Origin: Lachnospiraceae bacterium
GTDB lineage: Bacteria; Bacillota; Clostridia; Lachnospirales; Lachnospiraceae
Direction: 5' to 3'
NCBI GenBank assembly: GCA_017558865.1
Contig: JAFYTM010000131.1
Span: forward strand, 1 to 58,457
Length of the DNA: 58,457 nucleotides
Shown here: in pieces, positions 26,478-34,879 of the stretch
Numbering within the stretch: position 1 is the stretch's first letter
Layout: each line of letters begins with the position of its first letter
Program-made: the position numbers and the translations under genes
The notes under the pieces: generated by a model
Database searches by the model: none
What the model was told of the DNA's origin: nothing
What the model saw: the letters and a program-made list of their open reading frames with translations, nothing else

Positions 26478-27368
26478 ATGATGAGAGGCAGAATTATAAA
26501 AGGAATTGCGGGATTTTACTATGTACATGCTGAAGGGTTTGGAACTTATGAATGTAAGGCAAAAGGTGCATTTCGCAATCAGAAATTAAAACCGCTGGTC
26601 GGTGACATGGTAGAGATTGAGATTCTGAATGAGGAAGAAAAAACAGGAAATCTGGTAGAGATTCTTCCGCGCGCAAGTGAATTGATCCGTCCGGCAGTGG
26701 CGAATGTGGATCAGGCACTGGTGATCTTTGCAGCGGCAAAGCCGAAGCCCAATCTGTCTTTGCTGGATCGTTTTCTGATCATGATGGATCGACAGGGGAT
26801 TGAAACGATCATTTGTTTTAATAAAACAGATGAGGCATCAGAAAAAGAAAAAGAACGTATTCAAAATGTTTATGTCGGATGCGGATGCAAAGTTTTGTTT
26901 ACCTGTGCAAAGCAAGGGCAGGGAGTAGATGAACTTCGAAGACTTCTTCTGGGACATACTACAACGGTGGCAGGTCCTTCCGGTGTTGGCAAATCTACAC
27001 TGATTAACCTGTTAGTGCCGGATGCTGATATGGAGACCGGCAGGATCAGTGAGAAGATTGACAGAGGAAAGCATACGACCAGGCATAGTGAACTGTTTCG
27101 TATGGATACGGACAGTTATATATTTGATACACCAGGTTTTAGTTCGCTGGAACTTACCGATATGAAAAAAGAAGAATTGAGGTACAGTTTTCCGGAATTT
27201 CGTGAATATGAGGGCGGCTGTCGGTTTCAGGGCTGCCTGCATCAGAAAGAACCTGGATGCGGTGTGAAAGAAGCAGTGGAAGCTGGCACCGTCAATAAAG
27301 AACGCTATGAAAGTTATACCATCCTGTTTCAGGAATTACAGGAGAGGGAAAAAAGGAGGTATTCATAA
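26478..27368 (+). CDS. rsgA: ribosome-biogenesis GTPase RsgA
   Basis: RsgA checks maturation of the 30S subunit. This 296-residue protein has an N-terminal OB fold, a circularly permuted GTPase in which the G4-type CFNKTDE precedes the P-loop GPSGVGKSTLINLL and DTPGFSS, and a C-terminal zinc site (CRFQGCLHQKEPGC). Two consecutive ATGs begin directly after the kinase stop; either may be used. Kinase and GTPase adjacency is conserved in Firmicutes. Confidence 0.95.
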   Translation: MMRGRIIKGIAGFYYVHAEGFGTYECKAKGAFRNQKLKPLVGDMVEIEILNEEEKTGNLVEILPRASELIRPAVANVDQALVIFAAAKPKPNLSLLDRFLIMMDRQGIETIICFNKTDEASEKEKERIQNVYVGCGCKVLFTCAKQGQGVDELRRLLLGHTTTVAGPSGVGKSTLINLLVPDADMETGRISEKIDRGKHTTRHSELFRMDTDSYIFDTPGFSSLELTDMKKEELRYSFPEFREYEGGCRFQGCLHQKEPGCGVKEAVEAGTVNKERYESYTILFQELQEREKRRYS

Positions 27369-27369
27369 T

Positions 27370-28026
27370 ATGAAAAACTATTTATCACCATCCATTTTAT
27401 CTGCAGATTTTGCACATCTGGGAGAGGATATTAAACGTGCCGAAGCAGCAGGAACGCCGTATCTTCACTATGATGTGATGGACGGTATGTTTGTGCCAAG
27501 CATTTCTTTTGGAATGCCGGTTCTGGAATCTGTACGCAAAGTGACAGATATGGTACTGGATGTCCATCTGATGATTGAGGATCCGGATCGTTATATTGAT
27601 GAGTTTGTACGCTGCGGTGCAGATATTATTACCGTTCATTATGAAGCGTGCAAAGATATAAAGAAAACCATTCAGATGATCAAAGACAAGGGAGTAAAAG
27701 CCGGTGTAACCATCAAGCCAAATACGCCAAACAGTGTACTTGCAGATGTGCTGGATCAGGTAGATATGATTCTTCTGATGACTGTAGAACCAGGATTCGG
27801 TGGACAGGCATATATTCCGAGTTCTACCGATAAGATCAGAGAACTTCGTCAGATGCTGAATGAGCGTGGACTGGATACAGATATTGAGGTGGACGGCGGT
27901 ATTAAGAAGGAAAATCTTCAGATGGTTCTGGATGCAGGAGCGAATGTGATCGTTGCCGGTTCTGCTATCTTTAAAGGAGATATTGAGCAGAATGTAAAAG
28001 ATTTCCTGGAGATCATGTCCAGATAG
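27370..28026 (+). CDS. rpe: ribulose-phosphate 3-epimerase
   Basis: Rpe interconverts ribulose-5-phosphate and xylulose-5-phosphate in the pentose phosphate pathway. This 218-residue TIM barrel shows SPSILSADFAHLGEDI, HYDVMDGMFVPSISFG (metal Asp and His), DVHLMIEDPDRY, MTVEPGFGGQ and EVDGGI, all standard. ATG 27370 is used because AAGGAGGT lies 9 bases upstream; the longer frame overlaps rsgA. Confidence 0.96.
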   Translation: MKNYLSPSILSADFAHLGEDIKRAEAAGTPYLHYDVMDGMFVPSISFGMPVLESVRKVTDMVLDVHLMIEDPDRYIDEFVRCGADIITVHYEACKDIKKTIQMIKDKGVKAGVTIKPNTPNSVLADVLDQVDMILLMTVEPGFGGQAYIPSSTDKIRELRQMLNERGLDTDIEVDGGIKKENLQMVLDAGANVIVAGSAIFKGDIEQNVKDFLEIMSR

Positions 28027-28038
28027 ACGGTATCCGAT

Positions 28039-28692
28039 ATGATAAATACATTGATCATCAGCGGAGGCAATATTGAAAAGCAGCTGGCCTTTGAAGTGTT
28101 AAAACAACCATTTGAACACATGATTGCTGTAGACGGAGGACTTCGTTTTTGTTATGAACAAGGGATTGTTCCCACCCGGATTGTAGGTGACTTTGATACA
28201 TTGGAAGCTGACATTCTGGACTGGTATAAACAGCATACGGAGATTGAAATACGGGAATTTCATCCGGTGAAAGACTCTACCGATACGCAGATTGCTGTTG
28301 AACTGTCGTTGGAACTTCAAAGTGAAAGTATTACGATTCTTGGTGGAACGGGAACAAGACTGGACCATGTTTTTGGAAATGTTCAGACGATGTATCTGGC
28401 TTTGGAGAAAAATGTTCCATGTCAAATGCTGGATCCTCATAATCGGATACAACTGATCAAAGGTCGATATTGTATTAAGAAAAAAGAGCAGTATGGCGAT
28501 TATTTTTCGTTGATTCCGCTGACAACAGATGTGACAGGCGTCACGATCCGAGGGGCGAAATATCCTCTGGAGCAGCATTCCTTTTCAGTACTTGGAAGTG
28601 GAAGTCTGGGTGTATCCAATGAGATTGTGGATGAACAGGCGGAGATAGAGATTGGAAAAGGGATCATGATTTTAATCGAATCGAAAGATTAA
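28039..28692 (+). CDS. thiN: thiamine diphosphokinase
   Basis: This enzyme makes thiamine diphosphate from thiamine and ATP. The 217-residue protein has the family motifs AVDGGLRFCYEQGI, RIVGDFDTLE (metal-binding Asp), KDSTDTQIAVEL and GGTGTRLDHVFGN. The C-terminal beta domain covers about residues 130-217. It closes the housekeeping run started by murE. No clear terminator follows before the chemoreceptor promoter. Confidence 0.92.
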   Translation: MINTLIISGGNIEKQLAFEVLKQPFEHMIAVDGGLRFCYEQGIVPTRIVGDFDTLEADILDWYKQHTEIEIREFHPVKDSTDTQIAVELSLELQSESITILGGTGTRLDHVFGNVQTMYLALEKNVPCQMLDPHNRIQLIKGRYCIKKKEQYGDYFSLIPLTTDVTGVTIRGAKYPLEQHSFSVLGSGSLGVSNEIVDEQAEIEIGKGIMILIESKD

Positions 28693-28732
28693 TGAAACTG
28701 AAAATAATTTAGGATATATCTGCCAACAAACC

Positions 28733-28761
28733 TTGAAAGTCGAAACTTTATTGTGTATAAT
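28733..28761 (+). promoter_or_regulatory. sigma-A promoter of the chemoreceptor gene
   Basis: TTGAAA and a perfect TATAAT are separated by exactly 17 bases. Confidence 0.75.
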
Positions 28762-28801
28762 ATATCCATATTATGTAATATTACAGGGGGAAACTTGAGA
28801 C

Positions 28802-30487
28802 ATGAGAAAAATGAAAAAACGCACAAAGGCAAAATTTCTCAGCATTTTAACGATAGTGATGGTGTTAGTATGCGGTATGTCATGTTTGGGTATTTTTTAT
28901 GTAAACAGTGCTTTGACTGATGAGCTTGATTACGTTATTCATGCGTATGACTATGCCAAGACTTTCGGAGATGCTTCCGGGTATCTGACAGATGAAGTAA
29001 GAGCGTATGCAGCGACTGGTGACCGTAAGCATTACGATAACTACTGGTATGAGGTCAATACCGCTAAGAACCGTGACAACAGTGTGGAAGCGATGCATGC
29101 ACTGGGAATTTCACAGACCGAGTCGGATTTGATTGATAAGGTTTATTCTTTGTCTGATGGATTGATTCCTATCGAAGAGCAGGCGATGGAGTATACGATG
29201 GCCGGCAACACTGCTGGTGCACTTGGACTTCTGTATGGCGCAGAGTATAAGGCCGGTGTAGAAGAGATTACCGCTACACTGAAGTCTTTGAATAATGCAG
29301 TGGTTGAGCGTGTTGAAGCGGAAGAGGCAAAACTGGTTACGATGATGGGTATCCTGACCGTGCTTTCTGCAATTTCTGTTATCACAACACTTGCTGCTCA
29401 GATTGTAGTTGTTCTTTTCGTTATGAGAGAGCTGATTCAGCCGATTCTGAAGGTTCGTGATAAAGTTGGAGAACTGGCACAGGGTGATCTGGATGGTGCT
29501 TTTGATGTGGAAGAGGATGATACCGAGATCGGCGAGACCGCTCGTTCCATGAAAGAGTTCCAGAGCTTCCAGAAGGAGCTGATCGAGGATATCGATTATC
29601 TGCTGTCCGAGATGGCAAATGGCAATTTCTGTATCAGAACCAGATGTGAGGAGAGCTATCGCGGAAGTTATGCGAATATCCTTGTTTCTTTAAGAAAGAT
29701 TAATCGTACTCTGAGCAATACATTGGCTAAGATCAACGATGCAGCGAACCTGGTAGATTCCGGTGCGATTCAGATTTCTGCAGGTGCACAGTCTCTGGCA
29801 CAGAGTACCACAGAGCAGGCAAGTTCCGTAGAAGAGCTGTATGCAACTGTTATGGAGATCTCTAATCGTGTTCAGGGTACTGCACAGGATTCTCAGAGTG
29901 CAAACCATCAGATGGATGAAGTTGGCAATAAAGTAACAGAGTGTAATCAGCAGATGCAGGATATGATCGCAGCTATGGACAATATCAATGAATCTTCTGC
30001 TGAGATCAGCAAGGTTATCAAAACGATTGAGGATATTGCATTCCAGACCAATATTCTTGCGCTGAATGCTGCTGTAGAGGCAGCAAGAGCTGGAGCAGCA
30101 GGTAAAGGATTTGCCGTTGTTGCAGATGAAGTCCGCAGTCTTGCAGCTAAATCTGCAGAGGCTTCACAGACTACATCTTCACTGATTAACAATTCTCAGA
30201 CCGCTGTAAAACGTGGTATGGATATGGCAAATCAGACAGCAGTGACTCTGGAGCAGGTAGTAAGTATCGCTCAGCAAAGCTCTGAGATCGTTGCCAAGAT
30301 TGCAATGGCAGCTGAGGAAGAATCTGAGTCCATCAAACAGGTAACGGAGGGAATCGATCAGATCTCCGGTGCAATTCAGATCAACTCCGCTACTTCAGAA
30401 GAGAGTGCTGCAACCAGTCAGGAACTGACCAACCATGCACAGAATATGAAAGAGCTTATCAGTGCTTTCAAATTAAGAACAAACTAA
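28802..30487 (+). CDS. methyl-accepting chemotaxis protein
   Basis: A 561-residue transmembrane chemoreceptor. It has a first membrane helix (about 11-32), an extracellular helical sensor of about 150 residues resembling the four-helix-bundle type, and a second membrane helix (about 180-205). A HAMP domain and a long cytoplasmic coiled coil follow. The signalling hairpin tip reads [21 protein letters not shown]. The coiled coil carries the Glu/Gln-rich adaptation segments, with no C-terminal CheR-tethering pentapeptide. The ligand is unknown. It is a single-gene unit with its own promoter and terminator. Confidence 0.94.
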   Translation: MRKMKKRTKAKFLSILTIVMVLVCGMSCLGIFYVNSALTDELDYVIHAYDYAKTFGDASGYLTDEVRAYAATGDRKHYDNYWYEVNTAKNRDNSVEAMHALGISQTESDLIDKVYSLSDGLIPIEEQAMEYTMAGNTAGALGLLYGAEYKAGVEEITATLKSLNNAVVERVEAEEAKLVTMMGILTVLSAISVITTLAAQIVVVLFVMRELIQPILKVRDKVGELAQGDLDGAFDVEEDDTEIGETARSMKEFQSFQKELIEDIDYLLSEMANGNFCIRTRCEESYRGSYANILVSLRKINRTLSNTLAKINDAANLVDSGAIQISAGAQSLAQSTTEQASSVEELYATVMEISNRVQGTAQDSQSANHQMDEVGNKVTECNQQMQDMIAAMDNINESSAEISKVIKTIEDIAFQTNILALNAAVEAARAGAAGKGFAVVADEVRSLAAKSAEASQTTSSLINNSQTAVKRGMDMANQTAVTLEQVVSIAQQSSEIVAKIAMAAEEESESIKQVTEGIDQISGAIQINSATSEESAATSQELTNHAQNMKELISAFKLRTN

Positions 30488-30499
30488 TTACATAACAAT

Positions 30500-30532
30500 A
30501 AAAAAGAACCAGTTTTCTGGTTCTTTTTTTTG
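30500..30532 (+). terminator. terminator after the chemoreceptor gene
   Basis: AAAAAGAACCAG pairs with CTGGTTCTTTTTT across a TTTT loop, and a T-tract follows. Confidence 0.9.
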
Positions 30533-30550
30533 ATTTTTCAAGGCTTCCTC

Positions 30551-30579
30551 TTGACGGCAAAATATGGCTGTGATATAGT
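30551..30579 (+). promoter_or_regulatory. sigma-A promoter of rpsB-tsf
   Basis: TTGACG and TATAGT are separated by 17 bases. Transcription would start near 30586, giving a 5' leader of about 137 bases. Confidence 0.75.
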
Positions 30580-30585
30580 ATACAA

Positions 30586-30722
30586 GGCTGTGTACGGGCA
30601 GAAGATGCTTATACAGTCTACGCGATTAAACACGCAGACGGATTCCCGGAGCGGTGCCCAAGTGGTTCTCCAGGAAGTAAAAAGTCATGCGGAAGAAAAA
30701 AACCAAAACGGAGGAAGAAAAA
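30586..30722 (+). promoter_or_regulatory. structured 5' leader of rpsB, possible S2 autoregulation
   Basis: The leader is long for a ribosomal protein message and can fold. CTGTGTA (30588-30594) pairs with TATACAG (30610-30616), GCG/CGC flanks an A-rich loop, and GGAG/CTCC encloses a G-rich segment near 30652-30672. S2 represses its own mRNA in other bacteria, so a feedback element is plausible. The fold is by eye only. Confidence 0.4.
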
Positions 30723-31451
30723 ATGAGCGTAATTTCAATGAAACAGTTACTGGAAGCTGGCGTACACTTTGGTCATCAGACCAGAAGATGGAACCCTAAG
30801 ATGGCAGAGTACATCTATACCGAGAGAAACGGTATCTACATCATCGATCTGCAGAAATCTGTAGGCAAAGTTGACGAGGCTTACAAAGCAATCGCTGACA
30901 TCGCTGTAGATGGCGGAAACATTCTTTTCGTAGGAACCAAGAAACAGGCTCAGGATGCTATCGCTACCGAGGCAGAGCGTTGTGGAATGTTCTATGTAAA
31001 CGAGAGATGGTTAGGTGGTATGCTGACCAACTTCAAGACTATCCAGGGACGTATTGCTAGATTAAAAGAGATCGAGACCATGCAGGAAGATGGAACATTT
31101 GATGTTCTTCCAAAGAAAGAAGTCATTGCTCTGAAAAAAGAGATGGAGAAACTTCAGAAGAACCTGGGTGGAATCAAAGAGATGAAACAGATTCCGGATG
31201 CTATCTTCGTAGTAGATCCGAAAAAAGAGAGAATCTGTGTTCAGGAGGCTCATACTTTAGGTATTCCGCTGATCGGTATCTGTGATACCAACTGTGACCC
31301 AGAAGAGCTGGATTATGTAATTCCGGGTAACGACGATGCAATCCGTGCAGTAAAATTGATTGTTTCCAAGATGGCAGATGCTGTAATCGAGGCTAATCAG
31401 GGTGAAGCTGAGGATGTAGCAGAGGATATGGAGGCTCCAGTAGAGGAGTAA
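30723..31451 (+). CDS. rpsB: 30S ribosomal protein S2
   Basis: S2 binds late on the back of the small subunit. This 242-residue protein has the signatures [21 protein letters not shown] and [14 protein letters not shown], plus [18 protein letters not shown] C-terminal sequence, and ends in an acidic tail rich in Glu. ATG 30723 has GGAGG 8 bases upstream; the frame extends to 30687 only by chance. It is followed by tsf, the universal rpsB-tsf order. Confidence 0.97.
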   Translation: MSVISMKQLLEAGVHFGHQTRRWNPKMAEYIYTERNGIYIIDLQKSVGKVDEAYKAIADIAVDGGNILFVGTKKQAQDAIATEAERCGMFYVNERWLGGMLTNFKTIQGRIARLKEIETMQEDGTFDVLPKKEVIALKKEMEKLQKNLGGIKEMKQIPDAIFVVDPKKERICVQEAHTLGIPLIGICDTNCDPEELDYVIPGNDDAIRAVKLIVSKMADAVIEANQGEAEDVAEDMEAPVEE

Positions 31452-31498
31452 TTACAAATTTCGGCGATGCCGAGTAGAACCGACAGGAGGAAAAGAAG

Positions 31499-32572
31499 AT
31501 GGCTATTACAGCAGCAATGGTAAAAGAGTTAAGAGAAGCTACCGGTGCAGGTATGATGGACTGTAAAAAAGCACTTGCAGAGACCGATGGAAACATGGAA
31601 GCAGCTGTTGAAGTATTAAGAAAAAGCGGTGCAGCTAAAATGGAAAAGAAAGCTTCCCGTATTGCAGCTGAAGGTATCGCACGTGTTGCAAAAGGTAGCA
31701 ATGAAGCAGTTGTTGCAGAAGTTAACTCTGAGACAGACTTCGTTGCAAAGAATGAGTTGTTCCAGAATTTTGTACAGTTAGTAGCAGACAATGCACTTAC
31801 TTCCGGTTTAAACGGCGGTAAGAACGGAGAAGATGTAGAAGCACTTCTTGAAATGAATGGTCTGAAAGATGAACTGATTGAGAAAACCGCTACCATCGGA
31901 GAAAAATTATCTGTACGTAGATTTGAGAGAGTTTCCGGTGAGTGCGTAGCAAGTTACCTGCATGCAGGCGGTAAGATCGGTGTTATTGTAGCAGCAGATG
32001 GTGCAGCTGATGTGGAAGAAGCACTTACAAATGTTGCTATGCAGATCGCAGCTATGAGACCGGAGTATATCAGCAGAAATGATATCGCACAGGCAGAGAT
32101 CGACAAGATGAGAGAGATTATCGTGGATTCTTCTTTAAGTGATCCGGCGACTCTTCCGAAGCCGATTTTAAATGCATTGATCAGTAAAGCCTGCGAAGAG
32201 AAAATTTGGAGTGATGAGGATATTGCGACCTACGAAGAGAAGAAGAGCAATATGAACTATCTGTTCAACTTCCTTTCCAAAGAAGCAGCAGCAGCACTTG
32301 TATCTTTGGCTATGGCTGATAAAGAAAATATCATGGCAAACAAGATTTTCAGCGGTGCAATTGAAGGTCGTGTTTCCAAACAGTTAAAAGATATCTGTTT
32401 ATTGGATCAGACTTATGTAAAAGCAGAAGACGGAAAACAGACGGTTGCTGCATATCTTAAGTCTGTAAACGGTGCTATTGTGATTAAAAAAGTAGTTCGT
32501 TTTGAAGTAGGCGAAGGTATGGAGAAGAAAAATGAAGACTTCGCAGCTGAGGTTGCAGCACAGTTAGCATAG
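31499..32572 (+). CDS. tsf: elongation factor Ts with an enlarged C-terminal region
   Basis: EF-Ts recycles EF-Tu by GDP release. The N-terminal UBA-like domain (VKELREATGAGMMDCKKALAE) and the core motif NSETDFVAKN, including the Asp-Phe that disrupts the EF-Tu magnesium site, are canonical. At 357 residues it is clearly longer than the usual 280-310. The excess lies between the usual IDKMREI helix and the GRVSKQLKDICLLDQ segment, about residues 205-285, within the coiled-coil/dimerisation part. AGGAGG (31486-31491) precedes the ATG. A small TCGGC/GCCGA hairpin lies in the rpsB-tsf gap. Confidence 0.95.
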   Translation: MAITAAMVKELREATGAGMMDCKKALAETDGNMEAAVEVLRKSGAAKMEKKASRIAAEGIARVAKGSNEAVVAEVNSETDFVAKNELFQNFVQLVADNALTSGLNGGKNGEDVEALLEMNGLKDELIEKTATIGEKLSVRRFERVSGECVASYLHAGGKIGVIVAADGAADVEEALTNVAMQIAAMRPEYISRNDIAQAEIDKMREIIVDSSLSDPATLPKPILNALISKACEEKIWSDEDIATYEEKKSNMNYLFNFLSKEAAAALVSLAMADKENIMANKIFSGAIEGRVSKQLKDICLLDQTYVKAEDGKQTVAAYLKSVNGAIVIKKVVRFEVGEGMEKKNEDFAAEVAAQLA

Positions 32573-32627
32573 TTCGTAAAACAGATGGCTGGAAACTAAT
32601 CCCGGATTAGAATAGCAAAAGTAAATG

Positions 32628-32673
32628 AACCCTTATAAACGGAGGTGATTCCAATGTTTATAAGGGTTTTTGC
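32628..32673 (+). terminator. tsf terminator with a Shine-Dalgarno sequence in its loop
   Basis: AACCCTTATAAAC (32628-32640) pairs perfectly over 13 bp with GTTTATAAGGGTT (32656-32668), and TTT follows. The 15-base loop is GGAGGTGATTCCAAT, a near-perfect anti-SD match placed 6 bases before an ATG at 32654. Confidence 0.8.
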
Positions 32674-32707
32674 GTTAGAAAAAAGGAATATAAGGAGGAT
32701 TTTTTGA
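32654..32707 (+). CDS. possible 17-residue leader peptide before the Y-family polymerase
   Basis: The ATG at 32654 follows an excellent SD (GGAGGTGATT). It opens a 17-codon frame, MFIRVFALEKRNIRRIF, whose TGA stop shares its A with the polymerase ATG at 32707. The coding start lies inside the 3' arm of the tsf terminator stem. This suggests translational coupling or attenuation of the polymerase genes. The peptide itself resembles nothing I know, and the frame could be chance. Confidence 0.4.
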   Translation: MFIRVFALEKRNIRRIF

Positions 32708-34230
32708 TGGAAAACAGAATCTATCTGTGCATTGACCTCAAATCCTTCTATGCGTCTGTAGAGTGTATGGAGCGGGAACTGAACCCCATGACGACTAATC
32801 TGGTCGTGGCGGATGCGTCGCGTACAGAAAAGACAATCTGCCTGGCGGTTTCTCCTTCTTTGAAAGCTTATGGGATTTCCGGGAGGGCAAGGCTTTTTGA
32901 GGTCGTGGAGAAAGTAAAACTGGCGAATATCAGGCGTATGCAGATGAATGCAGGCAGGCCATTTACAGGGATTTCCTGTGACGCAGCCGAGCTTCGGGAA
33001 CATCCTGAACAGGAGCTTTCCTATATTGCGGCTCCGCCCCGGATGGCACTGTATATGAAGTGGAGTACCAGAATTTATCATGTTTATTTGAAGTATATTG
33101 CTCCGGAGGATATTCATGTGTATTCCATTGATGAAGTTTTTATAGATTTGACACAATATCTGCCTGTATCGGGTTTGAATGCACATGAATTTGCCAAAAA
33201 GATGATTCAGGATGTCTTAAAGACGACCGGCATTACTGCAACTGCCGGAATTGGAACAAATATGTATCTTGCAAAGGTGGCGATGGATATTGTGGCAAAA
33301 CGTATTCCGCCAGACAAAGATGGGGTAAGGATTGCAGAGCTGGATGAAATCAGTTATAGAAAGAAGCTTTGGAGTCATCGTCCTTTGACAGATTTTTGGC
33401 GCGTAGGAAAAGGCTATGCAACGAAACTGGAGGATCATGGGATCTATACGATGGGCGATGTTGCAACGTGCTCCATAGGAGGGCAGGATGACTATTATAA
33501 TGAAGAGTTGTTGTACAGGTTATTTGGCGTCAATGCAGAGCTGCTGATCGACCACGCATGGGGATGGGAACCCTGTACAATTGCAGATGTGAAGGCATAT
33601 AAGCCGGAAAGCAACAGTATCGGTTCGGGGCAGGTGCTTCATTGTCCGTATGAAGCTGACAAGGCAAAGCTGGTCTTGCGGGAGATGGTGGACCTTCTGG
33701 TTCTGGATCTGGTGGATAAGGGGCTTGTAACTGACCAGATTGTGATCACGGTCGGATATGATATTGAGAATCTGACTGATCCGCAGCGGCGCAGAGCGTA
33801 TAAAGGAGCTGTGACGATCGATCAGTATGGACGAAAGGTGCCAAAGCATGCTCATGGGACGATCAATTTGAAGAAAAAGACCTCTTCCACAAGGCTGATT
33901 ACGGAAGCTGCACTGGAATTGTATGACCGGATTGTGAATCCTCATCTTTTGATTCGGCGTATCAACGTGACCGCCAATCGAGTGGTTGTGGAGGATTCGG
34001 AGCTGGAAGAGGAATGTATGGAGCAGCTGGATCTGTTTACCGATTATGATGCGCTTGAGCGAGAGCGGACAGAGCTGGAAGCAGAACTGGAAAGGGAAAA
34101 GAGGATGCAGCATGCAGTTCTGGATATTAAGAAGAAATTTGGTAAAAATGCAATTTTAAAAGGCATGAATCTTCAGGAAGGAGCCACCGCCAGAGACCGT
34201 AACAGTCAGATCGGCGGACATAAGGCATAA
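32707..34230 (+). CDS. Y-family (translesion) DNA polymerase, UmuC/UvrX-like
   Basis: A 507-residue error-prone polymerase that copies past DNA damage. The catalytic motifs are CIDLKSFYASVEC (first metal Asp) and YSIDEVFIDL (second Asp-Glu pair). Fingers and thumb lie in between, a helix-hairpin-helix segment FWRVGKGYATKLEDHGIYTMGD follows, and a little-finger domain lies from about residue 290. It is longer than DinB, as usual for the UmuC/UvrX group of Firmicutes, and ends in a charged Glu/Arg-rich helix. I see no LexA-box upstream. AAGGAGG ends about 9 bases before the ATG. Confidence 0.92.
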   Translation: MENRIYLCIDLKSFYASVECMERELNPMTTNLVVADASRTEKTICLAVSPSLKAYGISGRARLFEVVEKVKLANIRRMQMNAGRPFTGISCDAAELREHPEQELSYIAAPPRMALYMKWSTRIYHVYLKYIAPEDIHVYSIDEVFIDLTQYLPVSGLNAHEFAKKMIQDVLKTTGITATAGIGTNMYLAKVAMDIVAKRIPPDKDGVRIAELDEISYRKKLWSHRPLTDFWRVGKGYATKLEDHGIYTMGDVATCSIGGQDDYYNEELLYRLFGVNAELLIDHAWGWEPCTIADVKAYKPESNSIGSGQVLHCPYEADKAKLVLREMVDLLVLDLVDKGLVTDQIVITVGYDIENLTDPQRRRAYKGAVTIDQYGRKVPKHAHGTINLKKKTSSTRLITEAALELYDRIVNPHLLIRRINVTANRVVVEDSELEEECMEQLDLFTDYDALERERTELEAELEREKRMQHAVLDIKKKFGKNAILKGMNLQEGATARDRNSQIGGHKA

Positions 34231-34237
34231 GATCGAG

Positions 34238-34663
34238 ATGAATAAGGAAAAAGAATATCACAAATATGAAGATATGATTTATCTGCCGCATCCTGCGCCC
34301 TGCAGGCATCCGCGTATGTCTGTTTATGAAAGGGCAGCGCAGTTCTCGCCTTTTTCTGCTTTGACAGGATATGATGCGGCTGTAAAAGAGGCTGCTCGTC
34401 TGACTGAACGTTGGATGGAATTGGACGAGTATGAGAAATCTGTATTGGATGAGCGCCTGCAGTATGTTCAAAAGCATCTGTCCGAGCATCCAATAGTAAC
34501 GATTACTTATTTTCAGCCGGATGGGAGAAAAGCGGGGGGTCGATATCTGACCATTCGAGGAACTGTAAAAAAGGTAGACTGTCATAAACGGTGCATTGTT
34601 ATAATGGATGCTGTCAGGATATGCCTGGATGATATTGTTGCTTTTCAGATTGAGACAGATTAG
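34238..34663 (+). CDS. YolD-like protein
   Basis: A 141-residue protein with the YolD signature RAAQFSPFSALTGYDAA and the small beta-rich C-terminal part (ITYFQPDGRKAGG, GTVKKVDCHKRCIVI, DDIVAFQI). YolD-like proteins are usually encoded next to UmuC/UvrX polymerases, and this one starts 7 bases after the polymerase stop. A role as UmuD-like accessory subunit has been proposed for the family but is not proven. The SD is weak, so coupling to the polymerase is likely. Confidence 0.85.
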   Translation: MNKEKEYHKYEDMIYLPHPAPCRHPRMSVYERAAQFSPFSALTGYDAAVKEAARLTERWMELDEYEKSVLDERLQYVQKHLSEHPIVTITYFQPDGRKAGGRYLTIRGTVKKVDCHKRCIVIMDAVRICLDDIVAFQIETD

Positions 34664-34790
34664 CATCAGGGGCATGTCCTATATGGCTGTATGTTTTATA
34701 TGGTTAATCTATACAAAAACAAAGTGTTAAGATCGCGCATATTTTCCTTGTCAGATTTTGTCATATCATATATGATAGATGTAGTCGGGT

Positions 34791-34837
34791 TTTACAAAAG
34801 TTTCACACAATATTTACAAAGATTTTTCTTATATCAT
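34791..34837 (+). promoter_or_regulatory. Pho-box-like triple repeat and -10 upstream of the Na/Pi cotransporter
   Basis: Three hexamers, TTTACA (34791-34796), TTCACA (34802-34807) and TTTACA (34813-34818), repeat with an exact 11-bp period. That is the layout of PhoB/PhoP binding sites. A TATCAT -10 candidate begins 13 bases later (34832), with the box replacing a -35. The downstream genes are a phosphate cotransporter and a 5'-nucleotidase, both expected Pho-regulon members. Confidence 0.65.
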
Positions 34838-34879
34838 ATACCCGGCAATTTGTAAAGTGAATATTAAGGGAGAAAGATA

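Noticed and set aside
30650..30685. tRNA-like stretch (GGAGCGGTGCCCAAGTGGTT) before rpsB
   Set aside because: It resembles the 5' half of a Ser/Leu tRNA, but no anticodon arm, T-loop or matching acceptor strand follows. It lies in the rpsB leader.
32573..32706. LexA/SOS box for the Y-family polymerase
   Set aside because: No CGAAC-N4-GTTCG-type site is present; GAACCCTTATAAAC is only one arm of the terminator.
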